DNA of 64,000 nt from Verrucomicrobiota bacterium (GCA_023428905.1 JAEYWP010000004.1:576204-640203), one strand, 5' to 3'; shown: positions 1-9,270, counted from the first letter of the stretch. Numbers and translations are program-made. Notes: generated by a model not told the origin, from the sequence alone.

Positions 1-477
1 GGGGTCACTGGAGTAATAGGTGTGAATGTCCGCGGCGCTACGCTCGTTGGAGAGCGTCGACAATTCCTCGGCGTGAAACTTGGGCGCGCTGGTCCAGCGT
101 GCCTCGTCGATGTCCAACTCCGCACCGGCACGGGTCTCTTGGGAGAGGCGGAGCGCGGAAAATGGCACCGCGCGTTGGGTGTCGCCGATTCCCAGGACAC
201 CGCCGGTGCTGACGACGGCGAATACGATTTCACCGGTGCGGGTGTCGATCACGAGATTGCTGATGCGGCCGAGGGTTGCGCCGGTGGCAGATCGGACGGG
301 CATCCCGATCACGTCGCTCCCGCGCTGTCCGTGCGGGTACATTTCGGCGAGTGCGCGATCGGCAGCGTGAGGTGCTTTTTCCCAACGATTTTCGCTGTCG
401 GCTGCCTGCAGGGCGACGGGCGTAGAGGCGAGGGCGGCCAACAGGGTGGCGCGAAGGAGGGTGTATTTAGTCTTCAT
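1..477 (-). CDS. PRC-barrel domain protein, exported (3' end cut by window)
   Basis: Reading leftward from ATG at 477, 159 codons stay open to the window edge, so the C-terminus is missing. The protein begins with a cleavable signal peptide (MKTKYTLLRATLLAALAS, then an AxA-type site near residue 26). Residues about 54-112 form a PRC-barrel: SDVIGMPVRS, then TLGRISNLVIDTRTGEI, then a VVS.GG..GIGD segment. PRC-barrels are small beta-barrel modules found in RNA-processing and envelope or stress proteins. The signal peptide argues for a periplasmic role, which is otherwise unknown. No clear Shine-Dalgarno sequence precedes the ATG. Confidence 0.8.
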   Translation of the reverse strand, partial: MKTKYTLLRATLLAALASTPVALQAADSENRWEKAPHAADRALAEMYPHGQRGSDVIGMPVRSATGATLGRISNLVIDTRTGEIVFAVVSTGGVLGIGDTQRAVPFSALRLSQETRAGAELDIDEARWTSAPKFHAEELSTLSNERSAADIHTYYSSDP

Positions 478-652
478 AAAAAGCAGAGGGGGTGGGGCCG
501 GCGCAGCCGGACGGGGACAACCTAGCCCAGAGTCCGCGCGGCCGGTATGGGGCGGTGTCCGTAACGTGTTCCCGGTTTGAAGGGCTAGGGGAGGGGTGGA
601 AGCTCCCGATGAAAGAGCGTGAACTGCTGAAGCCGCCGCGCAGACTTTAGCC

Positions 653-1891
653 ATGGGCTTCCTCCGCCGTCTCTGCCGCCTCTTCCTCTTCGCCCTCGCA
701 GGCCTCGGACTGCGGGCGGCAGAACCCGTCGTCGCGCCCACTTACCAGCCGCTGCTGGTCATTTCTCTGGACGGTTTTCGCTGGGATTATCGCCTTCTCC
801 ACCCGGAGGCCACCCCGACGCTCAACCGACTGGCCGCGGAGGGAGCGTCCGCACGCGCCCTGATTCCTGTCTTTCCGACGAATACCTTCCCCAATCACTA
901 CTCCGCGGTCACGGGCCGTCGTCCACGCGAGACCGGGGTGATCAACAACAGCATGTACGATCCGGCCCGGGGCCGTTTTTTTCGCAACACCCTCCCGCAG
1001 GCTGTCCGAGATCCTGCCTGGTGGGGTGCCGAGCCGGTCTGGGTCACCGCGATCCGGCAGGGCCGCAAGGCGGCGACCTCCTTTTGGGTGGGTTCGGAGG
1101 CGCCGGTGGGCGGCGTGCGGCCGACCTGGTTTCGTCCCTTCGACCCGGCCATGCCCTTTGCCACCCGGCGCGACGAAGTTTTATCGTGGATACGTCGTCC
1201 GGCCGGAGACCGGCCCGACCTGATCACTTTCTACCTTGAGGAATCCAACAGCGTCGGGCACCGGCGCGGCCCTGAGTCCGCCGAGATGGCTGAGGCAATG
1301 ACAGTGCTGGACCGACAACTGGGCGAACTCTTGCGTCTGCTTGCGGAGGCGGGTGCGGAGCCGAACGTGGTGGTGATGTCCGACCACGGGATGACCGACA
1401 CCCGCCCGGAGCGCTGCGTAGCGCTCGACGACTACCTGGATCTCAGCACCGTGCAGGTGGATTTTGCCGGCCCGGTCGCGGGCCTGCGCCCCCTTACCAC
1501 GACGGTGGAGGCGGTCCTCGCGCGGCTCGCCCGCCTGCCGGGCGGCGCGCGCGTCTTCACTCCGGCCACCCTGCCGTCGCATCTGTATTTGTCAGGCAAC
1601 GACAGGATCCCGCCCGTGATCGTGGTGGCGGGCGAGGGCGGCTGGATCGAGCGCCGCGCCCAGATCGAAAAATTCTTTCCCACCACCCTGGGGGAGCATG
1701 GTTACGATCCACTGCTGCCGTCCATGCACGGCACGCTGGTGGTGCACGGCCCGGCATTCCGGCAGGATGGCGCGGTGATTGAGGCCGTCGAAAACATCCA
1801 CCTTTATGCGCTGCTCTGCGCCGTGATGGGCATCGAAGCGGGGCCCCACGACGGCGATCAGCGCCTGGTCGACGCGCTCCTCCGACGCTGA
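653..1891 (+). CDS. Ectonucleotide pyrophosphatase/phosphodiesterase (NPP-type alkaline phosphatase superfamily), exported
   Basis: 412 residues with a signal peptide (about 1-22). NPP enzymes are two-zinc phosphodiesterases that cleave nucleotides or lipid headgroups outside the cytoplasm. The expected motifs are present: SLDGF (metal ligand Asp40), PTNTFPNHYS (nucleophile Thr78), SDHGM (Asp244, His245) and the late MHG histidine (His359). The fourth zinc-site motif, normally EPDxxGH, reads EESNSVGH, so the usual Asp ligand is Asn199 while His203 is kept. The gene stands alone and ends one base before the convergent receiver gene. The family call is firm; substrate and full activity are open because of the ligand change. 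Confidence 0.88.
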   Translation: MGFLRRLCRLFLFALAGLGLRAAEPVVAPTYQPLLVISLDGFRWDYRLLHPEATPTLNRLAAEGASARALIPVFPTNTFPNHYSAVTGRRPRETGVINNSMYDPARGRFFRNTLPQAVRDPAWWGAEPVWVTAIRQGRKAATSFWVGSEAPVGGVRPTWFRPFDPAMPFATRRDEVLSWIRRPAGDRPDLITFYLEESNSVGHRRGPESAEMAEAMTVLDRQLGELLRLLAEAGAEPNVVVMSDHGMTDTRPERCVALDDYLDLSTVQVDFAGPVAGLRPLTTTVEAVLARLARLPGGARVFTPATLPSHLYLSGNDRIPPVIVVAGEGGWIERRAQIEKFFPTTLGEHGYDPLLPSMHGTLVVHGPAFRQDGAVIEAVENIHLYALLCAVMGIEAGPHDGDQRLVDALLRR

Positions 1892-1892
1892 C

Positions 1893-2258
1893 TCAGGCGA
1901 GCACCCGATTGAGAACGATCTCGAGGTCCCGTTCGCTGACGGGTTTCTTCAGGGTGTCGTCCGCCCCAAGTTGGCGCGCGATCCGAAGGTACTCGGGGGC
2001 GCCCATGCAGCCGCCGGCGGACATCGCCACGATCCTCACCTGCGGAAACAGGCGGCGGAAGCGCGTGAGCAGTTCGAAACCGTCGCACTCCGGCATGATC
2101 AAATCCGTCAGCACGACGTTGAAGCTGTGCTCCCGGTGCAAAGCCTCCGCGTTCGAGGCATTTGCAGCCTCCACCACATGATGCCCCATCTCCTCCAGCG
2201 CGTGCTTCAAAATCGCGCGGAGAAAAAAATCATCTTCAATTAGAAGCACATTGGCCAT
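1893..2258 (-). CDS. Single-domain response regulator (CheY-like)
   Basis: Starting at ATG 2258 (MANVLLIEDD) gives 121 residues, one receiver domain with no output domain. Acidic pocket residues Glu8, Asp9 and Asp10, phosphoacceptor Asp52 (VLTDLIMP), the switch Ser in AMSAGG and the conserved Lys in LKKPVS are all visible. The longer frame to 2306 adds 16 residues that do not belong to the fold. It has no adjacent kinase, so it is an orphan receiver; phosphotransfer or CheY-like protein binding is likely. It converges on the NPP gene with a single base between the stop codons. Confidence 0.9.
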   Translation of the reverse strand: MANVLLIEDDFFLRAILKHALEEMGHHVVEAANASNAEALHREHSFNVVLTDLIMPECDGFELLTRFRRLFPQVRIVAMSAGGCMGAPEYLRIARQLGADDTLKKPVSERDLEIVLNRVLA

Positions 2259-2357
2259 GAGCGGAATAGGGTGCCGTATTGTCGTCCATCCATCGACTCG
2301 AATCACCGGAAGTTGAGTAGGGATGAATGAATGGCATCTGCGTCCGGTCGCAACTGC

Positions 2358-2762
2358 TTAGTCGGCCGCCGCCGGCGTACGCGGTGACTCCGTCTCCGTT
2401 CGGGCGGGCCGGCTCATGTAACAGCCGGTTTCAGGCACCTCCTCGAAATAGGCGTCCTCCACTTCAAACCCCAACTTGCGCCAGAACCCGATCGGTGACC
2501 CTCCATCCAAGTCCACTGCAAGGACTTCGATCTTTTTGATTTCCTCCGGGAGGGAGCGCAGCCAGTTGGAGAACAGACGCCGTCCCCAGCCCTGGTGGCG
2601 ACTGTCGCGGGGCACAAAGATCAGGTCCAGCCACGCGGTGTCTCCGGTGTGGTGACTGGCCAGAAAGGGTGTGTTGCCCAGCATCATGCGCGTCTTGGGG
2701 GCGGCGCGCCCAGCCGTGGCTCGCGCCTGCCTCAACATCGGCTCGTTCGCCTTTCGGGACAA
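2358..2762 (-). CDS. GNAT family N-acetyltransferase
   Basis: About 134 residues. The GNAT acetyl-CoA-binding signature is seen in DLIFVPRDSRHQGWGRRLF (R/QxxGxG/A type), followed by the beta-strand around EVLAVD and the GFWRKLGFEV element typical of the fold's C-terminal part. The start is uncertain: the frame opens with TTG at 2762, and an ATG lies nine codons in (MLRQAR). The N-terminus looks short for a complete GNAT fold. It follows the SDR gene on the same strand with about 45 bases between them. The substrate cannot be inferred. Confidence 0.72.
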   Translation of the reverse strand: MSRKANEPMLRQARATAGRAAPKTRMMLGNTPFLASHHTGDTAWLDLIFVPRDSRHQGWGRRLFSNWLRSLPEEIKKIEVLAVDLDGGSPIGFWRKLGFEVEDAYFEEVPETGCYMSRPARTETESPRTPAAAD

Positions 2763-2807
2763 TCCGCAGGCGGTAACAGTTCCGTGAAGAAGCGGGCAAC
2801 GGTGGCG

Positions 2808-3761
2808 TCAGCCCCCGGTGGTCTCCCCGCCCATCACCGGTAGCACGATGCCAGTGATGTAGGAGGAGTCGGCCTCGGAGGCGAGAAACACGTAGGCTGG
2901 CGCCAGCTCTTCCGGCTGTGCGGGCCGTCCGATCGGCGCCTGCTGACCAAAGGTCGCCACCTTTTCCGCCGTCATTCCGTCATCCGCCGGGTTCAGCGGC
3001 GTCCACACCGGGCCTGGGGCGATGACATTCGCGCGGATCCCTTTATCCAGAAGCTCCATCGACAACGCTTTCGTGAAGGCGTTGATGGCACCTTTGGTCG
3101 ACGAGTAGTCGGGGAGTTTTTTCGAACCGAAGATGCCGGTCTCCGAACTCGTGGCGATGATTGAGGAGCCGGGTTTCATGTGCGGGAGAGCGGCCCGGGC
3201 GAGCCAGAAGTAGGCGTAGATGTTCACCTTGAAGGTGAGGTCGAACTCCTCGTCGGTGACGTCCTGGAGCGAGTCTTTGCGATTCTGGTGGGCCGCGTTC
3301 GAGACCAGGATGTCCAGCCTGCCGAAGTTCGACATCACCCGGTCGACCACGGTCTCACAGTGCTGCCGGCTCGACAGGTCGCCTGGGATGAGCAGACAGC
3401 GACGACCGACCTTCTCCACCTCGCGGCGTGTCTCGTCCGCGTCGCTTTGTTCCTCCTGGAGGAAGGTAATGGCCACATCGGCGCCCTCGCGTGCGTAAAT
3501 CACCGCCACGGCGCGGCCGATGCCGCTGTCGCCACCGGTGATGAGCGCGACCTTGCCCTCGAGCTTGCCGGCGGGTTTGTAGGCGAGGGCTTGATACCGC
3601 GGGCGCGGCGCCAGCTCAGACTCGATGCCCACCCCTTCCTGATGTTGCTCAGGAAAAGGAGGCTTCGGCTGCGCGTGGATCAGCGGTTTTTCCCGGGCGA
3701 AGCCACCCTGGGTTTTTTCGTTTCGAGCCTCGGCCTGTTGGTTGGTGACGCTGTTTGCCAT
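2808..3761 (-). CDS. SDR family oxidoreductase (YhdF/GSP39-like general-stress type)
   Basis: 317 residues from ATG 3761 (MANSVTNQQ). The frame stays open 77 codons further upstream, but that part does not resemble the family. NAD(P)-binding TGGDSGIG lies at 75-82, the N-A-A-H variant of the NNAG motif near 155-158, and catalytic Tyr219/Lys223 in YSSTK. The 60-residue N-terminal extension with a PPFPEQHQ segment is typical of the YhdF/general stress protein 39 subgroup, whose members are stress-induced alcohol or sugar dehydrogenases. The substrate is unknown. The C-terminus GGE.TGG matches the subgroup. Confidence 0.9.
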   Translation of the reverse strand: MANSVTNQQAEARNEKTQGGFAREKPLIHAQPKPPFPEQHQEGVGIESELAPRPRYQALAYKPAGKLEGKVALITGGDSGIGRAVAVIYAREGADVAITFLQEEQSDADETRREVEKVGRRCLLIPGDLSSRQHCETVVDRVMSNFGRLDILVSNAAHQNRKDSLQDVTDEEFDLTFKVNIYAYFWLARAALPHMKPGSSIIATSSETGIFGSKKLPDYSSTKGAINAFTKALSMELLDKGIRANVIAPGPVWTPLNPADDGMTAEKVATFGQQAPIGRPAQPEELAPAYVFLASEADSSYITGIVLPVMGGETTGG

Positions 3762-3946
3762 GGGAAGGAGTGCGGTGGTTGGAGGGGCGGGCTGGCCTTG
3801 GCACAGACTCGCGCCGGACGCGCTCGTCACAGCCCACGTTTCCTCAAAGCGCAATGGGGGGGCGCCTTTGCGGGAGATGGGGACGACTACGGAGAGCGGG
3901 AGCCCGGCGTGTTGTCGAAAGAACTGCAGGTTGCTGAAATTCCCCG

Positions 3947-3975
3947 TTGACGAAGGTAAAACCAGACCCTTTAAC
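3947..3975 (+). promoter_or_regulatory. Sigma-70-type promoter of tRNA-Phe
   Basis: TTGACG at 3947-3952 and TTTAAC at 3970-3975 are separated by exactly 17 bases, which puts transcription start near 3982, 14 bases before the mature tRNA. The match is close to the vegetative consensus and no other gene follows on this strand before 4232. Confidence 0.65.
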
Positions 3976-3995
3976 ATCCGCCCTCTCCGCATTTT

Positions 3996-4071
<76 letters not shown>

Positions 4072-4231
4072 TTTTTGCGGTATCAGCGGCGAGGCGCCCG
4101 CGGGCTCCAGGCGCACGGGAAAGCCGGTTATTCACCTCCCGGCATGGGCTTCCGGCTCAGCACTCCGGCCTGCCCTGCTTTTCGCATAAAATGTCAAACG
4201 CGGCGTTCTGCCGGTTTGGTAGGCTCGTGAC

Positions 4232-5299
4232 ATGCGCACCGCTCTCTTGCTCTGCTGCCTCGCGTGTGGGGTGACCTCGATCGCTCCGCTTTTTGCCGTC
4301 GCTGTCGGCCAGCGCACGCTCTCCCTGGTCGACGAAAGCCGTCAGCGACCTGTGGTAACGGAACTCTGGTACCCGACGGAGGAGGCGCCGACGGCTGCGG
4401 AGTCGCAGGGCTTCGGACCTTTTGTCCGTACGCCCACGCGGCGCGAGGGAGCCATCTGCGCCGGTCGTCATCCCCTCGTCCTGGTTTCCCATGGCACCGG
4501 CGGAGGTCGCCTCACGCTTGAATGGATGGCGGCAGGCCTGGCCGAACGTGGTTATGTCGTCGCCGCAGTGGATCACTGGGGCAACACCTACGATAACGTA
4601 GTCCCGGAATATTTCGTCAAAGCGTGGGAACGGCCGCAGGACCTGAGCTTCGCCCTCACCCAGCTTCTCCGCGACCCGCGCGTCGGGCCCTCCATCGATC
4701 CGGACCGGGTGTTCGCGATCGGATTTTCCCTGGGGGGCTACAGTGTCCTGGCGCTGGCCGGAGCTTCGATGGATCTCGACGCCCTTTATCGGTTTTCGGA
4801 GACGGAGGAGGGACGCCGCGAAAGTCGCATCCCTGAATTTCCGCAGCTGTTCGACTTCATGCATGAACCCGCCACTCGGGAAAAGCTGTTCTCTGAGTTC
4901 CGGCGCTCCCCGTCCGTGCGCGACATGCGTATCAAGGCGGCGGTGGCCCTGGCGCCTGCGCTGGGCCAGGCCTTCACCCATCCGGCCCAGTTCGATCCCG
5001 CGCGACCGCCGGTGTTGATCCTGGCGGCAGAGGTCGATCAAATCGCGCCCGTGAAGACGAATGCCGCGCATTACCATCAGCTGATGCCGGGCTCGACCTT
5101 TGAACTGCTCCGCGGGGACGTCGGCCATTTTGTCTTCCTCAACGAGGCGAATGCGGATCTGCAGGAACGCATGCCGGGCCTTTTCAAGGACGCCCCGTCG
5201 TGCGATCGCCGCGCGGTGCATGAGCGGGTCTTGCAGCTGGCGTCCTCCTTCTTCGCCCGGCACGCCGTGGGGCGCGCCGACCCGCCAACGCCGCGATGA
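4232..5299 (+). CDS. Exported alpha/beta-hydrolase (dienelactone hydrolase/PAF-acetylhydrolase-like)
   Basis: 355 residues with an N-terminal signal segment (about 1-25). The alpha/beta-hydrolase core shows the oxyanion region LVSHGTGG (85-92), nucleophile elbow GFSLGGYS (Ser166), a likely acid in AEVDQIAP and a likely catalytic His in GDVGHFVFL. The family includes poly-lipid esterases and PAF-acetylhydrolase-like enzymes; the exact ester substrate cannot be read. The stop codon overlaps the next gene's start by four bases (ATGA), so the two genes are translationally coupled. Confidence 0.87.
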   Translation: MRTALLLCCLACGVTSIAPLFAVAVGQRTLSLVDESRQRPVVTELWYPTEEAPTAAESQGFGPFVRTPTRREGAICAGRHPLVLVSHGTGGGRLTLEWMAAGLAERGYVVAAVDHWGNTYDNVVPEYFVKAWERPQDLSFALTQLLRDPRVGPSIDPDRVFAIGFSLGGYSVLALAGASMDLDALYRFSETEEGRRESRIPEFPQLFDFMHEPATREKLFSEFRRSPSVRDMRIKAAVALAPALGQAFTHPAQFDPARPPVLILAAEVDQIAPVKTNAAHYHQLMPGSTFELLRGDVGHFVFLNEANADLQERMPGLFKDAPSCDRRAVHERVLQLASSFFARHAVGRADPPTPR

Positions 5300-6189
5300 C
5301 GCAAACGGCGGACGTCCACCTGCGAGCGATCGAGGCGGCTCTCGACACGATCGAGGACGGCCTGACCGGGCCGCTCGACCTGGACAGGATCGCCGGCACC
5401 TGCGGGATGTCATTCTGGCATTTTCAGAGAGCGTTTGCCGCCTTTACCGGTGAACCGGTGGGCAGCTATATCCGACGTCGGAGGTTGTCGTTGGCGGCAG
5501 ACCAGCTGGCGGGCTCGCGTCGCCGGATTCTGGATATCGCCCTGGACCATCAGTTCGAGTCCCACTCGGCATTCACCCGGGCCTTTCGTATCACCTTCGG
5601 ACTCACGCCCGCCGCGTTTCGGAAGCATCCGCACACCCTGCGATCGGCCCGACCGAGGCTCACCCCTTCGCGGCTGCGGCATTTGCAGTCCATCCGCCTG
5701 GAGCCCGACGTGATCGAGTGCCCTCCGTTGTGCCTGGTGGGGCTCGACACCCGCTTCACTATCGCCACCGCCGGAGGCACCAACAGCCCGTGGGTGCTGC
5801 CGCGCCTTTGGCGGCGTTTTATGGGGCGATTGGGAGAACTTTCCGGCACGCAGGGAGCCGTGCGCTACGGGGCCTGTGACTGCATGCCGGCGACGCAGCG
5901 CGAGGACCCCGACGAACTGCGTTATCTCGCCGCCGTCGCCGTCAGTCCGCAGACATCCGTCCCGTCCGGCATGGTCCGGTGGCATGCACCCGCTTCCCGC
6001 TTCGCGCGCTTTGTCCACCGGGGGCCGATCGAGCGGATTGGCGAAACGATCAACTACGTTTACGCCGCCTGGTTTCCCCGATCGGGCAGGGAACGGGGCG
6101 ACGGATTCGACATCGAGCGCTACGACGCGCGCTTCCGTCGGACCGGTACGCGCAGCGAGATTGACTATCTCGTCCCGCTGCGAGCGTGA
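5296..6189 (+). CDS. AraC family regulator with GyrI-like effector domain (Rob/SoxS-type)
   Basis: 297 residues. The double helix-turn-helix AraC DNA-binding domain is N-terminal (about 8-108), with motifs MSFWHFQRAF and ALDHQFESHSAFTRAF. It is followed by a GyrI-like small-molecule-binding domain (about 125-297) containing YGACDCMP and YVYAAWFPRSGRE. This order matches E. coli Rob and related drug- or stress-responsive activators. It overlaps the upstream hydrolase by four bases, suggesting the regulator controls or senses a substrate of that enzyme. Confidence 0.92.
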   Translation: MTQTADVHLRAIEAALDTIEDGLTGPLDLDRIAGTCGMSFWHFQRAFAAFTGEPVGSYIRRRRLSLAADQLAGSRRRILDIALDHQFESHSAFTRAFRITFGLTPAAFRKHPHTLRSARPRLTPSRLRHLQSIRLEPDVIECPPLCLVGLDTRFTIATAGGTNSPWVLPRLWRRFMGRLGELSGTQGAVRYGACDCMPATQREDPDELRYLAAVAVSPQTSVPSGMVRWHAPASRFARFVHRGPIERIGETINYVYAAWFPRSGRERGDGFDIERYDARFRRTGTRSEIDYLVPLRA

Positions 6190-6262
6190 TCGGCCGCGCA
6201 TCCCCCGCACCCGCGCGCCCCGGAGCCTACGCTGACCGCGTGTGCGCTCGCCTGAACGAATC

Positions 6263-6826
6263 TCAGTGTGGCTCGGACAGGCGGAGAAGCTTGGAACTCA
6301 AGGTCAACCCGGCCGCTCCCGCCGCCTCTGCGTTAATACGAAACCGGATACGCGCGCGCTGGGTGACAAACTGGATCATGCCGCCCTGCTCCACAAAGCG
6401 AGGCAGGCTCGAAACGGTCAGGATGGGGCGTCCCTGGGTGGCCGAGAGGATGCGCTCGAGACGCGGCGCCTCCGAGTTGGCGATAAAAAGCAGGTGGCAG
6501 TCCGGGGGAGGAACGGGGGTGGTGATCCGGCGGATCTCGAACGTTCGCCCGTGCACCCGCTCCCGGTGGAGCAATTGCTCCAGCTCGTCGCCGAAGGGGT
6601 CGGCACCGAGGATGGCAATCCGGACCGGTTCCGCCTCGGAGGCGAAGGCGTGGACCGGCCAGTCGACAAAGGCGACAAAACTGAGGAGAAATGCCGCCTT
6701 TACCCGCGCCTCCACCGTCGCCCCTGAGTCCGCGGCGGCCCGCACTATCCCCGGTGCGACCAGTCCCAGGCACGCCAGGGCGAGCAGGGGCCAGAGCCGA
6801 GAGGATCTGCCTTTCAGAAACGCCAT
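6263..6826 (-). CDS. YfiR-like periplasmic protein (DUF4154)
   Basis: 187 residues with a signal peptide (about 1-31). YfiR family features are visible: ARVKAAFLLSFVAFVDWP near the mature N-terminus, the ILGADPFGDEL segment, VRGR-like VHGRTFEIRR, and the late GGMIQFV...RIRFRIN strand region. In Pseudomonas, YfiR is a periplasmic repressor of the diguanylate cyclase YfiN, acting on its CHASE8 sensor region. Here it is the last gene of a leftward operon whose first gene encodes a CHASE8-like sensor kinase. It overlaps the receptor gene by 13 bases. Confidence 0.9.
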   Translation of the reverse strand: MAFLKGRSSRLWPLLALACLGLVAPGIVRAAADSGATVEARVKAAFLLSFVAFVDWPVHAFASEAEPVRIAILGADPFGDELEQLLHRERVHGRTFEIRRITTPVPPPDCHLLFIANSEAPRLERILSATQGRPILTVSSLPRFVEQGGMIQFVTQRARIRFRINAEAAGAAGLTLSSKLLRLSEPH

Positions 6827-8793
6827 GTCACTTGAACATGTACGCTGCGTTCGATTTCGAGCCGACTGTTGATCGCGCCTGCCTCGGGGTGGGAGGGATC
6901 GAGGAGGTTGGTTCCGGCCAAGGAAAGTTCATATCCGCGTCGGCTCACCCAGCCGAGTCTCGCATCGACCTGGTGGTAGGAGGGCAGGAAGCTGATGGTT
7001 CGGCTGGCGAGGGTGGGCACCTCGGCGATGTACCGGTAACCCGCGTCAAACTCCCAATTTCCGGGCAGGTCGACGGATCCGCGAACGTGGAGCTGGTGTT
7101 CGGGGTCAGCCTGTTCGACGAGACCGGCGTTCAGGTCACGGCTCCAGGGCTCCAGGGTGAAGTCCTTTTTCAGGAGGACGTAGCCCACGCTCCAATTAAA
7201 CCAGGGCCTCGGCTCATGGCGGAAGGACGCCTCCACGCCGTAAGTGCGCGCATCCAGGCCGTTTTGAAAGGTGTACGGCAGGGGCTGCTCCAGGGTGCGC
7301 AGCCCGTCATAGTCATGGAGAAAGAGTGAGAGGCTGGCCGAGGTATGGGCGACGACCGACGCCCGCCAGCCGAGTTCATAGGCGAGGAGGCGCTCGGACC
7401 GGAAGTTCGGTCCCCCCGCCGCGAGGTAGGGCGGCTGGGCGCCGACATAGAGGTCGCGATCCACCCGCGCGGGCGTGCGGACGGCGCGGGACACCGACGC
7501 CCAGACAGTGGTACGGGCCGAGGGCACCCAGGCAATCCGGACGTTGGGCTGGTAGTCCGAGCCGGAGTAGTTGTTGTACTCATACTTCGCGCCGAGGGTG
7601 AGGCGCACGCGGTCCTCCAGGAAACGAATCTCATCCTGGATAAATCCGCTGACCAGACGGTGGGTGAACTGCGCCGGGATGAACTTCTGGGTCGGCAGGT
7701 TGCGGACGTCATCCCGGCTTTCGCGGACGTTCAGGCCCCACACCAGATGGTGGGCCCGGCCGGGCAGGGCCAGCTCGTGCTGCAGGTCGAGGTCCACCGT
7801 GTCCATCTGGTCGGCAAAGGTGGTGGGGGCCCCACGGTAGGCCACGTCGTAAAACGCCTTCAGCGTCAGGCTCGAATCCGGGGAGAGCTCACGGGTCCAC
7901 CGTGCGACCAGGTTGCCGCCCTCGAAGCGTCCCGGCCGCGCATTCGCAATGTCGATACGGCCCCGATAATAGTCTCCCGACAGCGTGAACTCCGTGTCAC
8001 CGCCGGTGCGCAGGTCCCCGCGGAAGCCGGCCTGGGTGAAACGATAATCGTTGCCCGCATCCGCGCCATTGGACCGCACCGCGGCGTCCCGCTCGGTGTG
8101 TTTGGCGTAAACGCGGAAGGTGGCATTCTCGCCCAGGCGCCCGCCATGGCGGAACCCCCCGTAGCCGCGCTCCTCGCCGCCGGCGCCACCGTAGAGGAGG
8201 CTGCCCTGGGTGTCCTCGGAGTGCTTGGTCAGGACGTGGATCACGCCATTGACGGCATTCGAGCCCCAGGTGGCGCCACCGGGCCCGTTGACGACCTCGA
8301 TGGTGTCGATATCGGGCAGGAAAACGTCGACGGAATCCCAATACGTCCCGGAAATGAGCGGGCGGTAGACGCTGCGTCCGTCAATCATCACCAGGAGCTT
8401 GTTGCTGGTGCTGCCGGTCTGGTTCAGCCCGCGCGCCCCCACCGTCCAGTAGCTGGCGCTGACCTGGGCGACCTGGAGGCTCGGGGCAAGGCGCAGGGCC
8501 TGCGGCAGGACAACGGCGCCGGAGCGGCGGATTTCCTCGTCGGTGACGATGCGGATGGCGGCGGGCGCCTCGGAGAGTTTTTCCGACCGGCGCGAGACGG
8601 AGGTGACCTCAATCTCCATCAGCTGTTCGAGGGTGAGTTTCCGCAGGTCCGCGGGGTGCGGAGCCTCCGCCGTGACCTGCCCAGAGAGAACGGGCGGAAA
8701 GACCGCCGCGGTGAGGGCGAGCGCGCACAGCGCGGAGCAGCGCCTGCGCGCGCAGCCGCCTTCGCGCCAGAGCGGGAGGGAAAGCCGTATCAT
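6814..8793 (-). CDS. TonB-dependent outer-membrane receptor
   Basis: 659 residues: signal peptide (about 1-37), then a plug domain with LTLEQLMEIEVTSVSRR, VMIDGRSVY and the plug-end IEVVNGPGGATWGSNAVNGVI, then a 22-strand-type barrel ending in an aromatic C-terminus (VTWRF). It resembles the FecA/colicin-I-receptor group, but the substrate is not evident. It is cotranscribed with the YfiR-like gene (overlap) and lies 15 bases after the response regulator, so it probably has a sensory or signalling role in this operon. Confidence 0.93.
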   Translation of the reverse strand: MIRLSLPLWREGGCARRRCSALCALALTAAVFPPVLSGQVTAEAPHPADLRKLTLEQLMEIEVTSVSRRSEKLSEAPAAIRIVTDEEIRRSGAVVLPQALRLAPSLQVAQVSASYWTVGARGLNQTGSTSNKLLVMIDGRSVYRPLISGTYWDSVDVFLPDIDTIEVVNGPGGATWGSNAVNGVIHVLTKHSEDTQGSLLYGGAGGEERGYGGFRHGGRLGENATFRVYAKHTERDAAVRSNGADAGNDYRFTQAGFRGDLRTGGDTEFTLSGDYYRGRIDIANARPGRFEGGNLVARWTRELSPDSSLTLKAFYDVAYRGAPTTFADQMDTVDLDLQHELALPGRAHHLVWGLNVRESRDDVRNLPTQKFIPAQFTHRLVSGFIQDEIRFLEDRVRLTLGAKYEYNNYSGSDYQPNVRIAWVPSARTTVWASVSRAVRTPARVDRDLYVGAQPPYLAAGGPNFRSERLLAYELGWRASVVAHTSASLSLFLHDYDGLRTLEQPLPYTFQNGLDARTYGVEASFRHEPRPWFNWSVGYVLLKKDFTLEPWSRDLNAGLVEQADPEHQLHVRGSVDLPGNWEFDAGYRYIAEVPTLASRTISFLPSYHQVDARLGWVSRRGYELSLAGTNLLDPSHPEAGAINSRLEIERSVHVQVTWRF

Positions 8794-8808
8794 CGCGGGA
8801 GGGCGAGT

Positions 8809-9270
8809 TCAGGCGCTTCGGCGCGCGTCGGCGGGAGGGAGCCGGTTGTGGGCGAGCCAGTAGGTCTTGATCAACTCGACCAGGGCGCCCAGCTGGTTGG
8901 GGTCTCCCGCCTTCACCAGGTAGGAATTGGCGCCGGCCGCATAGGCCTCCTCGATGTCGCGCGGGTCGCTGGAGGAGGTCAGCACAATCACCACCGGGTA
9001 GGGCCTGCCCCGCTGGGCACGCAGCCACTGGAGCACCTCCAGCCCGTTGCGGACGGGCAGGTTGAGGTCGAGGACGATCAGGCGCGGCAGGGGGTGGGCG
9101 ACGCGGTCCGCGTATTCACCCACGCCCGACAACCGATCGACTGCGCTCTGGCCGTCCTTCACCACCTCAAGCGCGTTGGGAATGCCGGATTTCTGATAGG
9201 CGCGCTCAAAGAAAAACACGTCATTGGCGTCGTCCTCGATCAGCAGGATGGGAAAGGAAGGCGTTGTCAT
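8809..9270 (-). CDS. Response regulator, Rcp1-like single receiver
   Basis: 153 residues forming one receiver domain of the long Rcp1 type found beside phytochrome-like and other kinases. Pocket residues Glu12-Asp14, phosphoacceptor Asp68 (VLDLNLP), switch residues in VLTSSSDP and the conserved Lys of SYLVKAGD are present. It has no output domain. Its ATG overlaps the kinase stop by four bases, so it is the cognate receiver of that kinase. Confidence 0.93.
   Translation of the reverse strand: MTTPSFPILLIEDDANDVFFFERAYQKSGIPNALEVVKDGQSAVDRLSGVGEYADRVAHPLPRLIVLDLNLPVRNGLEVLQWLRAQRGRPYPVVIVLTSSSDPRDIEEAYAAGANSYLVKAGDPNQLGALVELIKTYWLAHNRLPPADARRSA

Noticed and set aside
2464..2799. Open frame overlapping the GNAT gene on the same strand, read as a possible longer N-terminus by frameshift
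   Set aside because: Its residues lack GNAT motifs and the GNAT frame carries the acetyl-CoA signature; no single indel restores a longer conserved protein with certainty.
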